NCBI GenBank assembly: GCA_004380135.1
Contig: QXCR01000246.1
Span: 1 to 38,306, forward strand
Source: Stemphylium vesicarium
Taxonomy: Eukaryota; Ascomycota; Dothideomycetes; Pleosporales; Pleosporaceae
Length of the DNA: 38,306 nt
Direction of reading: 5' to 3'
Shown here: positions 21,791 through 33,560 of the stretch, in pieces
Numbering within the stretch: the stretch's first letter is position 1
Layout: every line of letters starts with the position of its first letter
Program-made: the position numbers and the translations under genes
Notes under the pieces: generated by a model
The model's database searches: none
Told to the model about the DNA's origin: nothing
Seen by the model: only the letters and a program-made list of their open reading frames with translations

Positions 21791-24258
21791 ATAACTAGCT
21801 TTAATAACTAATTCCTATATTTATCTTAATAATGTTAGTAGATAATAGAATTCTCTATTAGCTACCTAGACTATTAAGTGCCTTTAGCTCTTAGCTAGTG
21901 CACTATTCTAAACGCCTTTAGTATAATAGTATTAGTATTTATTAATAGACTAGCTACCTTACTAGATAGGAGAAGAATATAATTATATAGAAAGCTTCTC
22001 TTAAGTATAAGATAGTAGGTTTAATATCTTATTATTATTATCTTCTACCTCTATTTATACTAATTAAAGGCTATTCTAAGTATAGAATAAATTAAATATA
22101 AGTAAAAGCTTTAATAATAGAGTTTACTTAAGAGATAACGTTCTTATCTATATAAAAGAAATTCTAGTAGGTAGGTATAAGCTAATAAGATATAGCATCT
22201 TATAAGAACGCTTACTAACCTTACGCTCTTATTAGCTAGCTCTAGCCCACCTAGTTTTCCGCTATACGGGGAGGGAGGCTAGAGTATTGTTACTGTAACG
22301 ACCAACGAGCGATTCGTCGTTGTCTCCTCACGTGTAGTATCGTCCCTGGCGCACACAAGATTGGTACTCACCGGCCGCAGAATATGCTACTAATAGGCAC
22401 CGCCGCTCCGCTTCCGCTCATGTTCGTAGCAGCGCTGCTATTGAAAACTTTGATCACGTCCTGCGTGATAGCAACACAGCGGACTAGTATAAGGGGAAAG
22501 AATTTACTAATACGCGAAGCTCGCTCACTTTCTATAAAACTAAACTAGTTAGTGACTCTTATAGCTATAAAAGAGCTAGCTACTTCTAGTAGCGTGTTCT
22601 CTGCGGAGATCACTTCTACTATTAGTTAATATTAGATTAAGTTAGTTAGGTTATTAACATCCCTAGCGAGTGCTATAGCGGCTTCCTTAACTCTGCGTTA
22701 GAGCAATTAGTAAATAGAGGTAGAAAGAATTCTCTTGTAGGGGATCCAGAGTCTTGCGCTACTGTAATTAAGATTACTAGGATGCTATTAAGTATGCAGC
22801 TATACTCGCTTTAACTAACCACGGCAAGTGGAAGCTATAGAAAAAGGACTATAGTCTTTATACTAGAAAATTATATATATAATGCGATCTTTTTTAAGGG
22901 AAATAAGCCTCTTTATAGTAGAGTATAAAGTTAATACTTAGTTAGTATTTTATAGTAGCTAGGTCCTAGAACTCTATCTATAGAAAGGGCTCTATCTAGT
23001 AAGAGTAATAAAAGTTAGTTAAGTTTAATAGATAGAATAGGAAGCCTTAAATAGAAATAAATACTAATATATCTATAAATAATTTATTAAAGGCTAGAAG
23101 ATATAAGCTTTAGGAATATAAAGCAAAGTCTTATTCTAATTACGTATACTAGTAACTATAGAAATTCTTCCGCGGTAGTAGGATTGTTATAGTTAAAAGT
23201 GACGGAAGGTTGACTAACTATAACTATAAGGTAACTATAGCTATCACGTTTTATTTTTTCTCTATTATAGTTTTAATCTATATTTAAGCTAAATTAGATC
23301 TTCGACACTCTACTAGCTTATACTAGTAGCGCTTTAGCTATTAAGAATTACTAAAATTAGCTCTAAATATCTATTTTAGGCCTTTAACGCTATATAGGTA
23401 CTTACTATAGTATCTTCTTACTTATATCTAAATATAAGAATAACATGCGTCTTATATTATATACTAAGTAGATAAGTAGTATACTCTATACGCTATAAAT
23501 ATCTTAAGATACCTTCCGCATAATTACTATTATATTTTAGTAACTACGCCTAGGCATATTATTATAATACGCTACTTAAGATTTTCTTACTCTCTTATTC
23601 TACTAGGTATAACTTTCTAACTCGCGTTAGATACTTCTAGTCTTTAGTCTTATTATTAAGTAGTAGAACTTATATACTCTCTACTAAGCGAACTATACGC
23701 TAATTCTAAGCTTAATAGTAGCTCTTTTACTATTACGTACTTTATAAGAGAAGGCTTTAGTAAGTTAAGTATTAACTTAAATATATATCTTAATAATAAT
23801 AATAGTATACTAAGATTCTTATACGTATTCTAGAAAGTATATTCTACTTTAAATTTAGATACTTATCTTAATAGTAATAATTCTATTTTCTTAACTTACG
23901 CTTAGTGTGGGCTCTAAGATTTTCTAAGGCTTACTTATAACTACGAAACGCAAGACTACGGCCCTACGAGCACTTAGATTAATCTTAGTAAGTGCCGTAT
24001 CTATTAATACTAGCTACGTACTAATTATTTAGGTAATAGAGTCTTTTTTAGAGCTAATAGGTAGTTAGGATACTTATAAGATGCTTTATAACTATATATA
24101 AGAAGGTAAATAGGCCTTACTCTTTTTATTTATCTAGGTCTGTCACTCTAACACTGTATCTAATAATATGCCGCTATATAAATGAATATAGCTAATACAA
24201 TAAACGAGGATATAGCTCTATTACTCTACGATCAACGCTTTTCTAATGCGTAGTACTA
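21791..24258. other. RIP-degraded DNA with an island at 22240-22510
   Basis: The island contains tgtaacgacc at about 22294, resembling the start of a gypsy LTR, but no matching end or duplication was found. The rest is TpA-rich with no recognisable gene. It forms the left flank of the complete copia element; ctagg at 24259-24263 is the target duplication. Confidence 0.4.
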
Positions 24259-24263
24259 CTAGG

Positions 24264-24437
24264 TGTCAGATTTAGTAGGGTCCAAGCAGGAGACATGAAA
24301 GAAGGCAGAAGGTTGTTCTATTAAGAGAGCTATAGAGAGTGATTATATACATAACTAAGATAAGTAAGTAGGTAATAAAGAGTCACGTAAAAGATATAGT
24401 TTATATATACCTTATAAACTAGAGTACTATACTAATA
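24264..24437 (-). repeat. copia 3' LTR
   Basis: On the plus strand it starts tgtcagattt and ends actaata, the RIP-mutated form of a terminus still intact in the other LTR. Its first ~50 bp are unmutated and its last ~75 bp are heavily mutated, the reverse of the partner LTR. Confidence 0.9.
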
Positions 24438-24639
24438 TACCCCCTAAGGTATCTATGTTAGATAGAGACCTTATAAATAGGAAAAATGTTAAGAGTGAAA
24501 CGCGTGCGCGCGTCGCGCAGCTAATCTAACTAAGTAAGAGGTAAAGGAGAAGGAGAATTCTTAATAATAAGGTGATAAATGTCCTTTAGGCTAAGCTAGC
24601 GTATAAAGTTTTTATATTTCTATTGTAGAAGTAGCTTCG

Positions 24640-24960
24640 TGAAGCCATTAGCAGGCATCTTAGTAGTAGGCTTCCACTCGACATTGATTCTTCCAGAATC
24701 TACCTCCTAGCGGAGCCACATTTAATGGATATCGACATGGCGAAGCTTCGTTTGGATGCGGTCAGCGTCACCTTGGACAAGGCGTACGGTCTGCGCATTG
24801 TCACACCAGAGAGCCTTTTTGGTATGAAGCGTGAAGCCGATGTTGCGGCAGAAGCGATCCCAGTATTGTGATTCAACGCCAGCAGCTGAGAGAGCATACA
24901 GCTCTGCTTTAGTGGTAGAACGAGTGACTGACCGAAGTATAGTGGCTTTCTAGTTAATAG
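24640..24960 (-). pseudogene. copia RNase H segment
   Basis: This lightly mutated patch encodes the C-terminal RNase H of the copia polyprotein: TKAELYALSAAG with its catalytic Glu, LWCDNAQTV with its catalytic Asp, and NVEWKPTTKMPA downstream. TAA follows VDIH and TAG follows MWLR, both in place of Gln. Confidence 0.8.
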
Positions 24961-25559
24961 GCATGCCGTAGAGCATAAAGACGTATTTAGTAAATAATTA
25001 ATAAGTCTTAATATTATCTCTAAATAATATATTAGTAGCACTAAAGAAGGTAGAAGTTATTAAGTTAATTTTAGTAGTATAGGTCTAAATAGGCTTACCC
25101 CCTTAAGTACTAATAGTAAGGTATTAAGTATTATATAGATATTACTATACGTGCTTAATCTTAGAGAGGTAAATTAGTTCTAAGTTTATAAGAAACCTTA
25201 TAAGTACTAAGTAAGCGTATATAATATTAGGTTGCGTTATAACTTTAATATAAGCTAAGTTACCTATAAGGCGTTAGTAGGTCTTTATTTTTAATAGCTT
25301 AGAGATACTATTATAGAGTATAAGTCTTAAAGTAGAAGAGAGAGGCGTAGAAGAGTATCTTCTATTAGCGCGGATAAGGTTAAAATTAGTATAGACCTTA
25401 TTAATAAAAGTATCTTAGACTAGGTAGAGCTAATAGCTAGAAAGAACGCGCTTAACTTAGATACTAAGAAACTATTTTACTTCGCTAATTTAATAAAGGT
25501 TATAGAGCTTAATAAGCTATTATTTAAGCTTCTTAAAATCTTACTAGTAGTTAGGGTAA

Positions 25560-25870
25560 TAGAGAATAATAATATCGTCTACGTAGAAGAAAAGAATAAC
25601 TCTATTGTTCATCTAGAGGTATGGAAAGCTATGAATAGGGTGTAGGCTAAGCTTTCGCAGTGAAGCTTGGAAGTGTAGAGCCTATAGGCGTGGGGCTTCT
25701 TTTAAGCTATATAAGGCTCGTAAAAGACGGAGAGTTGGGCTATACTTGTCTTGGAAACTATCTAGAGTTCTTATAAAGAGAGTGCGATCTAGGAAAGCGT
25801 TGAGGAAGGCGTTTAGCATATCGTATTGCATAGCCTTAAGGTTGAAAGCATAAGTAAGGGCCATAAGAGC
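25560..25870 (-). pseudogene. copia reverse transcriptase segment
   Basis: 25864-25682 is open and encodes the RT core start (LKAMQYDMLNAFLN, then LLRALYSLKEAPRL). The YVDD catalytic motif follows near 25585-25574. One residue of the usual LYGLKQ motif is altered (Gly to Ser, a G-to-A change). Confidence 0.8.
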
Positions 25871-26896
25871 TTGGAAGAGGCGGGCGGCGAGAGTAGCTGC
25901 ATACGTATCGCCATGCTGTACCTATAGGTCCCCACGGACAACGAGGCGGGCCTTATATTTAAGTAGATATCTATCCTTATTAAACTTATAGGTAAATACC
26001 TATATTAGAGGTATAGTATTAGTATTTTTAGCTATAATATCTAGTAAGGTAAAGGTGCCCTTTTCTTAGTAGCTATTAAATTTAGTTACTATAGCAGCCT
26101 TAAACTACTTTCTATAGGTGTAATATTTAAACTCCTTCTAGTAACGTAGAGAAGGGGGTAGATTATCGCGATAGATGCGAGTAGGATCATAGTTAATCCT
26201 AGATTGTGAGTCAAGAGAAGTAGCCTTATGAGATTGCTGCATTATAGCAGCAAAGGCATAGTACTTAGTCGAAGGACTAGCCTTAATAAAGTGCGCTTGG
26301 CGGCGTCTTATGCCAGTGACGATATTATCCTGCGAGAGATCTGGGTCTCGTCGCTGGGGCGCGTTGTTCTGCCGTCGATCTGGAATATACGGTTTATGAG
26401 TATATTGCTCACGCCTTGGTATAGCTACTATAATCATATTAGGATTATAGTTCTCTTTAAAGTTCTACCCCCTAGGTATCCTCTACTAGGTGTATCTAAT
26501 AGTAGAGGACTCCTATATAAGCTATTCTTTAACTAAGTTAGGAGATAAGGATAGAGATAAATGTCTTTATCTAGTAGGAGTTGCGGTGCCTTAAGTAGTA
26601 GGTAAGAGAGAGAGAAGTTACTAAAAAGGCCTCTAGTTTACCGCAATAGTATTATTATTCTACTCCTCTTTAGTTTTATACTCTAGTAGTAGAATAGGCG
26701 TAGTAACTACTTCCTACCGCTATTATATAGATTAAGCTACGATAATTGTGTCTCTCTCGTATTCCTCCTTAGGAATATAGGTAGTCTTAATAATACGAGA
26801 TTCTACTAGTAGAGTAGACTATTTATCCTTATAAAGCTTGTTAATAAATCGTGCATCGCGTACACAGATAACGCGATTCGTAATAGGTAACTATAT

Positions 26897-27331
26897 TTAG
26901 TAGATATTTAAGGCGTCGTATCTAAGTAGAAATCCCTTAAAGGTACGGTCTTTGAGTTTATCTCCTCTTAGGAGGTGCTTATTAAGCACAAATCTACGGT
27001 TTCTAATAACGTGGAGTCGAGACAGGTTAGGGCGGACGCCAGTGACTATCTCCTGCGGTGTACGCCAGTCGATAGATCTCGTGGGCGTGATGTTGAGTAG
27101 TCTAGCTGCTGTGCAGACTAGCTCGTTGGCTAAGGTCTTAGGTAGACCAGCATGGATTCGAAGAACCCTAGCAATAGTGACAATAATCGCTCCGGCACGT
27201 TCAGCACCCCCTAGCTGTGCGGGAGTGTCTAGAGATCTCATCTCAACTTTGATGCCGGCCGATATAAGGACTTCCTGAGCAGAAGAGCCCAAATTAGCTT
27301 CAGCTCGTCCATATCCAACGTCTCCATCCAT
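26897..27331 (-). pseudogene. copia integrase C-terminal segment
   Basis: An open stretch of 144 codons ends the integrase core and C-terminal region: TPAQLGGAERAG (position of the catalytic Glu), LNITPTRSIDWRTPQEIV, and the terminal KDRTFKGFLLRYD motif typical of copia integrase. Upstream (27340-28000) the polyprotein is RIP-degraded. Confidence 0.85.
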
Positions 27332-29569
27332 AAAGACACTAGCTACTTAGTAGCTATATACCCGCTTAATCTTATTAATAAGTTAAGTAATTATAGAAAC
27401 GATAGTAGCCTTATATTAATTCTTAAGAGTATAGACTTTATAAAGCTTTATATACTTATATACTATATAAAGTACTTAGACATCTCTATTATAATATACC
27501 TTACTATACTTCTAGAGTTAAATAATATTAATAATAATTTAGTAGAATAGGTGATAAGCCTTATTAGCTTAAGAATAATAGCTAACGTCTTCTTTTATCT
27601 TCCCCTAGATATATAGAATGTAATTATCTACTTATTAATTACTCTTACTATTAGTACTAACTTTAAGATTAGTAGTTAAGTCTTAAAGGTGCTTAATAGC
27701 TTAGTAATTTAGGTAGCTAAGTAACTAGTAGGCTTATATTGTAGTAATAGTTTAAGGAGACTTCTCCTAGCTTAATCTAATAGCTATACTAAGAAGCTTA
27801 TAACGAGGTGGGCGATCTGCCTCCTTAGCGTCTAGAAGCTAATAGCCGTAATAATAGGCTAGGTTAGTGACAATGCTAGAGACATTATCCTTATATAGGA
27901 TATTGCGACCTAAGTTAAAATAGATACCTAAGCGTTAGTATCGTCTAAGTACGAAGAGGTTAGTAAGGAAGCCTAGAATATAGGCTACCCGAGTAAGTAG
28001 AAGATCTTTCTACACACTACCTTAATTAACGTTAACTAACACCTCCCCCTAGGCTACGACCTAGTAAGTAGTAGTGCTAGCAAAAATAATATTAGTAGGT
28101 AACGCGTTATTAGTCTTAATCTAGTTAAAGTAAGTTAAGTTGCAAATATAAACATTAGATCTAAAATCAACGATCTATCTATCTAGAAGTGTATTACCTA
28201 TTAGAGTGGCAATTTAAGCTATATAAAAGGTAGTATTTACGTAATAGTCTTAGCTATAATTAGAGTTATTAATGCTATTAGCATTTGGGCGGCGTTCGTG
28301 TTCTATAGGAAGTGGCTTTGACCGCGTTAGCATTTTGGTTAGATCCTTAGCTACTACAGAAGCCTTCGCCATATTAAACGTCTAACGAATGTTGTTTTCT
28401 CTATAGAGCTTCTTAATTTTCTTTAGAACCTCTAGAGTCTAAAAAGCTTATAGGATCTTAGCTAAACCTATACTATAAGGTTTATAGCCTTCTAGGCAAC
28501 CCTTTACCTCTAGGTTTAGAATATAGCACCTTAAGAGGCTATAACTAAATCCGTATATATACTTATCTTAGTTCTTTAGATTATTTAGATAAGTAATAGC
28601 TAGGGTATTCTAAGTATTACCCTATACTATGAAGCTTCTAAGAGCGCTAGTTTAAACACTTTTTATAGAGTTCTATTAGTAGTATTAGTTAATTAAACCT
28701 TCTAGTATAAGAGAAGTATTATTATCCTTCTTATAGCCTATTATAAGCGCGTAATACTAACTAGACTAGTTAGAGTCGCCTTAAGCTTAGACTACTTTAA
28801 TAAAAGCCTAATATAGGCGGGTTCTCTCTATTTCTGCCATTTGCTCTGCCTTGCAGAGTGACGTAACTCGGGAGTATTCGTCCAACTAGGTGTCGATATT
28901 CTAGTTTTTACGCTTTTGTTGTACGTTAGCGTACTATGTAGAAAGTTCTAGGACTTGCTATTAATTTATAATCTTAAAGTAATCCTAGAGCGTCTTAAGA
29001 CGTAAGTAAACGTCTAATTCTAGTTTAGAGATAAGATATAGCTTTAATTAAGCTACTATTCTTATAATTTTAAGGTTAACCTCTCTTATCACCTTAAGAG
29101 TTACTCTCTAGGTATTTATCTTAATCTTCTACTTCTTCTACTTCCCTTCTAAGTCCTTATTAGAAGGCTTATCGTTAATAGTAGGAGGTTATTTTATAGT
29201 AGAAGGGTCGTAGTATTCCTACACGCCCTTAACGGTGGCGAACTGCCTCTTCATCAAGTACTAGAGCTTCCAGTCGCTCTGTTTCTCGAGAACAATCAAA
29301 GCGCGAGTAACAAAGTGATCGCCAAGCGTGCTTAAGGATGCCATAGTAGCTAAAATAGCTGCCTTACTAGTCGGCAGAGAAAGTGATACGAGGCGTAGCC
29401 TCAATAGGTGTGAGAAAATAATCTCAAATCGTGGCGTGAAGCGATAGCAACAACGCGTAAACTAATCTACTTTTAAATAATATATACAGCAACGTAAAGT
29501 ATAATTAAAAAAGAGTAAATAATCTTGTTTAAGTATCGCAACGTAATGCGGGGATACTAGGCTTATAAC

Positions 29570-29743
29570 TATTAGATTTAGTAGAGTCTAAGTAGAAGAT
29601 ATAAAAGAAGGTAGAAAGTTATTCTATTAAGAGAGCTATAGAGAGTGATTATATACATAACTAAGATAAGTAAGCAGGTGACGAAGAGTCACGTGAAAGA
29701 TACAGTTCACATGTACCTTGTGAACTGGGGTGCCATGCTGACA
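29570..29743 (-). repeat. copia 5' LTR
   Basis: Ends ccatgctgaca on the plus strand (TGTCAGCATGG on the element strand). The half nearest the interior is RIP-mutated; the outer half is intact. The following element-strand bases (gttataagcctag) would be the primer-binding site, not assigned to a tRNA. Confidence 0.9.
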
Positions 29744-29748
29744 CTAGG

Positions 29749-30325
29749 TATTAAGGGTCGAGTATTATAATAGGGCTAGCTAAAGTTATAGAAATAAAAG
29801 CTCTTAAGAAATCTAGATTAAGGTTTAACTACTATATCTAATTAATGCGTGTGTCGTAGTAAAATATATAAATACATATAATATAAGTAGCTACTTTATA
29901 GTCTTAAGGGTAGTATCGCGGTAACTAAAGGTGTTAACTTCCTAATAGTAAAGTTCTAAGGATAGTAGTTAATAAGATAGTAGATTAGTAGTATTACGGG
30001 AGGTATATAGCTTTAGTTAATGCGTTATAGAGAGTTAGAATAGTTACTATTCTTATCCCGCGGCGAGTACGCGCTAAATGATATCTAGGTCTATAAGAAT
30101 GTAAAGATCGGGCTTACTATAGAGCTCTAGATAATAATGTTTTATTATTACTCTATATTAATAGCTTTGTAATCTCTAGTAACTAATTATATTATATAGC
30201 TACTTTAGTAAGCTATGTGCTTATAGAAAGCTTAAGTAGATTAATTATAGATGCGTCTAGATTAAAGTTAGATAATTGTCCTTCTATTGTCGTGATAGAC
30301 TGCCTATGTCGTACACTACATAACC
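29749..30325. other. RIP-degraded DNA
   Basis: Right flank of the copia element; no gene recognised. Confidence 0.45.
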
Positions 30326-30600
30326 TCGCTCGCCCTTGCTCACCCTCGGCTCACCCTTGCTCATCCTGGCTCACCCTCGGCTCACCCTTGCTCACCCTGG
30401 CTCACCCTCGGCTCACCCTTGCTCACCCTGGCTCACCCTCGGCTCACCCTTGCTCACCCTGGCTCACCCTCGGCTCACCCTTGCTCACCCTGGCTCACCC
30501 TCGGCTCACCCTTGCTCACCCTGGCTCACCCTCGGCTCACCCTTGCTCACCCTGGCTCGCCCTGCTCACCCATGGCTCACCCTCGCTCACCCACTGCTCC
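30326..30600. repeat. 31-bp C-rich minisatellite, higher-order of a 10-11 bp unit
   Basis: Seven successive 31-bp copies run from about 30336 to 30552, with degenerate units on both sides. Phase points (tggctcaccc) are at 30367, 30398, 30429, 30460, 30491, 30522 and 30553. Each 31-mer is three related subunits: tggctcaccc, tcggctcaccc and ttgctcaccc. The plus strand is C-rich. The complement has a GGG run about every 10 nt with 7-8 nt loops, so G-quadruplexes are possible. Although CpA is abundant, it is not RIP-mutated. The open frames here are a by-product of the repeat. Confidence 0.9.
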
Positions 30601-33171
30601 CAAGGATATACCCTAAGTCGGTTACTTAGAAATCTAGCTAGACATTGTCGTATTAGGAAGATCCTAACTATACTTTACACTCTATTACTAATCACTTCTT
30701 TAGACAATATTATAATAAATTTAGTGCTATCTCCTTTAATATGTATATACTATAAACGTGACTTATTTACTATCTACTACTTTAATATCTATATAGAGAG
30801 CTAATAACGCTTTACTATATTATATCTTTAATTCTTACCCCCTCTTCTAGCTACCTTAAAGGCATATAATATAGAGGCCCTATAGCTAGTTATAGTAGGT
30901 ATAGTAGTCTAAACTCTATAGTTACTTATAAATAGTATTATTAATTATATAGTATAGTAACCTAAATCTAAGCTAAGCTAAAATATAATAATTCTCTATT
31001 TTCCTATCCCTTTAAATCTATAGACTATAAATTTAGCTCTAGACTATATAATATTATATACTATATAGTAAGAGTTATATTTATTACGCGGTTATAGTAC
31101 TAAATAATTACGCGAGCCGCGACTTAGGTTCGCATATACTATAGACCTCTAGCAATTTCGGACCCTATAGTAAAAACCCTAATAAGTGGCGCTGCGCAAA
31201 TTCTTCGACTAAGTATAAACTAGCGCTTAGTAATAATATTATTAAATTAACGTAGATCTAGAAACTACGCAATATTCCTATATAGCATACTAGCATTAAA
31301 CCTTACTAGTCCCCTCTAATAGAACGCGCTAAGATACTAGCTATAGTATAGTTAATAAATCTAGTTCTACTTATAAGTAAAGCTAGCGTCTTAAGTAGTT
31401 TATAGCTACTAGTCTACTTAGTATCTATACTATATTAGTAAAGTACTATACTATTAAATATACTATTAGAAAGATATTGCGCTAGTAGTTTACTTTAAAC
31501 GCCACCTTACTAAAACTAGATTCTAGCAGGTTATCTTTTAAGGTCCTACACGTGCTAGGGTCTGAGCTTAATGTCCACCCTAAGTGTCAGCAGTTCTACT
31601 CGTGCAAATCCACTTAGGTTGACACAGAAAACACTAGCTATTTCTAAAGTTTGCGCCAGACCGTGTAGCAGTAGCCTATGTAATATCGTCAAAAGGATGT
31701 AGCATAACTCGGCATTCCAAGAATACATATTCACGTGCATATGATATACGGGCCCACCCGAGTGGTTTTGCATAAGTAGAAATGCTAACACAATGCTTCA
31801 AATAGTCTTCCAACCTAGACACTAGCACATATAAGATAGGCACGCAGTAGAGCTAATAACTATTTAGATATAACTACTAGAGTAGGGCACTTTCGTAAAC
31901 GTTACTTATAATTATCCCTCCTAAAACTTACCTAGATAGACGTCCTGCTAAGGTGGGACTTCTATAAGATAGCGTTACTATACTATAATTTAAGCATAGT
32001 TAGAAAACTAAGTTTTCATTGTAGCATCTAACTAGAATAAAGCAATTACTATAAAGGAATAAGCAGTCATTATAGGGGAAGTGTCGAAAGCATAGGGGAT
32101 TTCAGCCTTCCTATCCGCTTTTATAAAGCAGGCTACTTCCTACTCCACTCCTATCGCACTATATATTGCAAATCTAAACTCTCGAAATACGGAATTCCTT
32201 AGAGCGGCTATATTACTTAATAGGCATCGATTCTAAGAATGGGCGGACGTCACTTAGTCCCAGATAGAAGAACATGTGTCGGGTTAGGCTCCGGGCCTGT
32301 TTTCTGTCGTGACGGCTGATCTGTCCTACGCAGCTTTGCTAGCCCTACTTATACGGAAGCTCTTAATATGTAAGTACTTTAAAGAATTTTAGATTTAGAA
32401 GATTAGCCTAACTCTAGTTTATAGATTAAAAGATTATTCTACTAGTTAATAGTTTATTAGCGCCTTCCTCTACTTCTCTAGACCCTACTACTACTTACTT
32501 AGTATTCTACTATATCTAGTATTAGTAAGTATAGAAATATTAATTATAACTTACTAGTAATAAGTAAGTTATAAAAGGAAACACGGTCTTCTATATTTAG
32601 AAAGAGATATAGAGAAAGAACTAATAGAGTAGTAGTATAGGGGATATATAATTATATAATACTAAATAAATATAGAAATAGTTAATTATAAACTACGTAG
32701 TAGGTAAAGTTCTTATACTATTAATATACTCTATAATTAAGCGGTACTATATCTATATACGTAATACACGTATATTACTAGGGAAACCTAGTAAGATTAT
32801 ATTAGCTAGAGCTCTAGTAAGAAGTTAGGAAGCTTCTAGTCTATATAGCTAATTACTATTTACTCTATTATTCTATCTTATCTTTATCTATCTATTTACT
32901 CCTATCTAGTAAGCCTTATATAGACTACTATTTGCGATAGATAGACTATTATAGGCTAAGCGCTATTAAGAACCTTATTACTAATAACGCCGTATAATAA
33001 CCTTTATATAAGCTTAGCTAGGAGGCTATAAATAATATATATACTGTCTTTTAAGCTATTCTATCTATAATACCTGCACCTAACTATGTAATATAGACTA
33101 ATTAACATAATTTATCCTAAGCTATTATACTTAATATATTAATTATAAGGTAGCTAGCGCGCCTAAGAATT
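30601..33171. other. RIP-degraded DNA with two normal-composition islands
   Basis: 31540-31830 is normal in composition and contains a 78-codon minus-strand frame (31791-31555) with no domain. 31930-32340 is partly normal. The remaining sequence is TpA-rich. No gene or RNA could be supported. Confidence 0.4.
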
Positions 33172-33560
33172 TGTTACGACCCGAAGTCAAAACGCTTACG
33201 ACCACGCCGCAACCACGCCGCAACCACGCCGCACGAGCAAGACCAGGATAGCAATCCTGCAAAACGCTGACTATTAGTAGTTACGTGACTAATTACTACG
33301 CTAAGGACTATCGCTAAGAGCAATTATAACTACCATAACTATTACTAGAAGTAATTACGACTATTATAACTATTACTAAAAGTTATACTCTACTATTATT
33401 AGGAGTTACTATAACTATTATATAAGTATATAGCTATTAGATAGTATACTCTTATAGTTACTATATTTAACTTTAAAATCTAAGAATTAGTACTTAATTC
33501 TTAAACTCTTAAGTTATTTATTAATCTTTATATTATACTTAACTTATCTCGTCTATTATG
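33172..33560 (+). repeat. gypsy 5' LTR, unmutated start
   Basis: Start defined by tgttacgaccc; the 3' limit is uncertain (about 33500-33570). The first ~130 bp keep normal composition and contain three tandem 11-bp units accacgccgca (33201-33233). The rest is RIP-mutated. Confidence 0.55.

Larger units (their letters stand above)
24264..29743 (-). mobile_element. complete Ty1/copia retrotransposon, RIP-inactivated
   Basis: Two 174-bp LTRs (24264-24437, 29570-29743) and a perfect 5-bp target duplication, ctagg, at 24259-24263 and 29744-29748. Coding order on the minus strand is gag, integrase, reverse transcriptase, RNase H, i.e. copia. A gag-like ATG at 29344-29342 begins MASLSTLGDHFVTRALIVLE. 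The integrase C-terminal part is open at 27331-26897. The linker RRRQAHF lies in 26437-26138. RT has AFNLKAMQYDMLNAFLNAFL (25864-25682) and YVDD near 25585. RNase H has TKAELYALSAAGVESQYWD (24920-24860) and a VDIH..W motif. A polypurine-like tract (ttagggggta) abuts the 3' LTR. Frames are broken mainly by TAG/TAA. Confidence 0.92.

Noticed and set aside
22294..22500. Solo gypsy LTR starting tgtaacgacc
   Set aside because: No matching 3' terminus, target duplication or second copy could be found in the window.
30326..30600. CRISPR-like array
   Set aside because: There are no spacers; units are contiguous, and the DNA is fungal.
30217..30804. 195-codon and overlapping shorter open frames
   Set aside because: They run through the 31-bp minisatellite in all three frames and into RIP-mutated flanks; the Leu/Ser/Pro-rich protein is a by-product of the repeat.
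31555..31791. 78-codon minus-strand frame
   Set aside because: No motif and flanked by RIP DNA; the few hydrophobic residues are not convincing as a secreted peptide.
31552..31828. Possible TIR element (gtgctagggtct / agacactagcac)
   Set aside because: Only 11 of 12 bp match, and no target-site duplication could be found.
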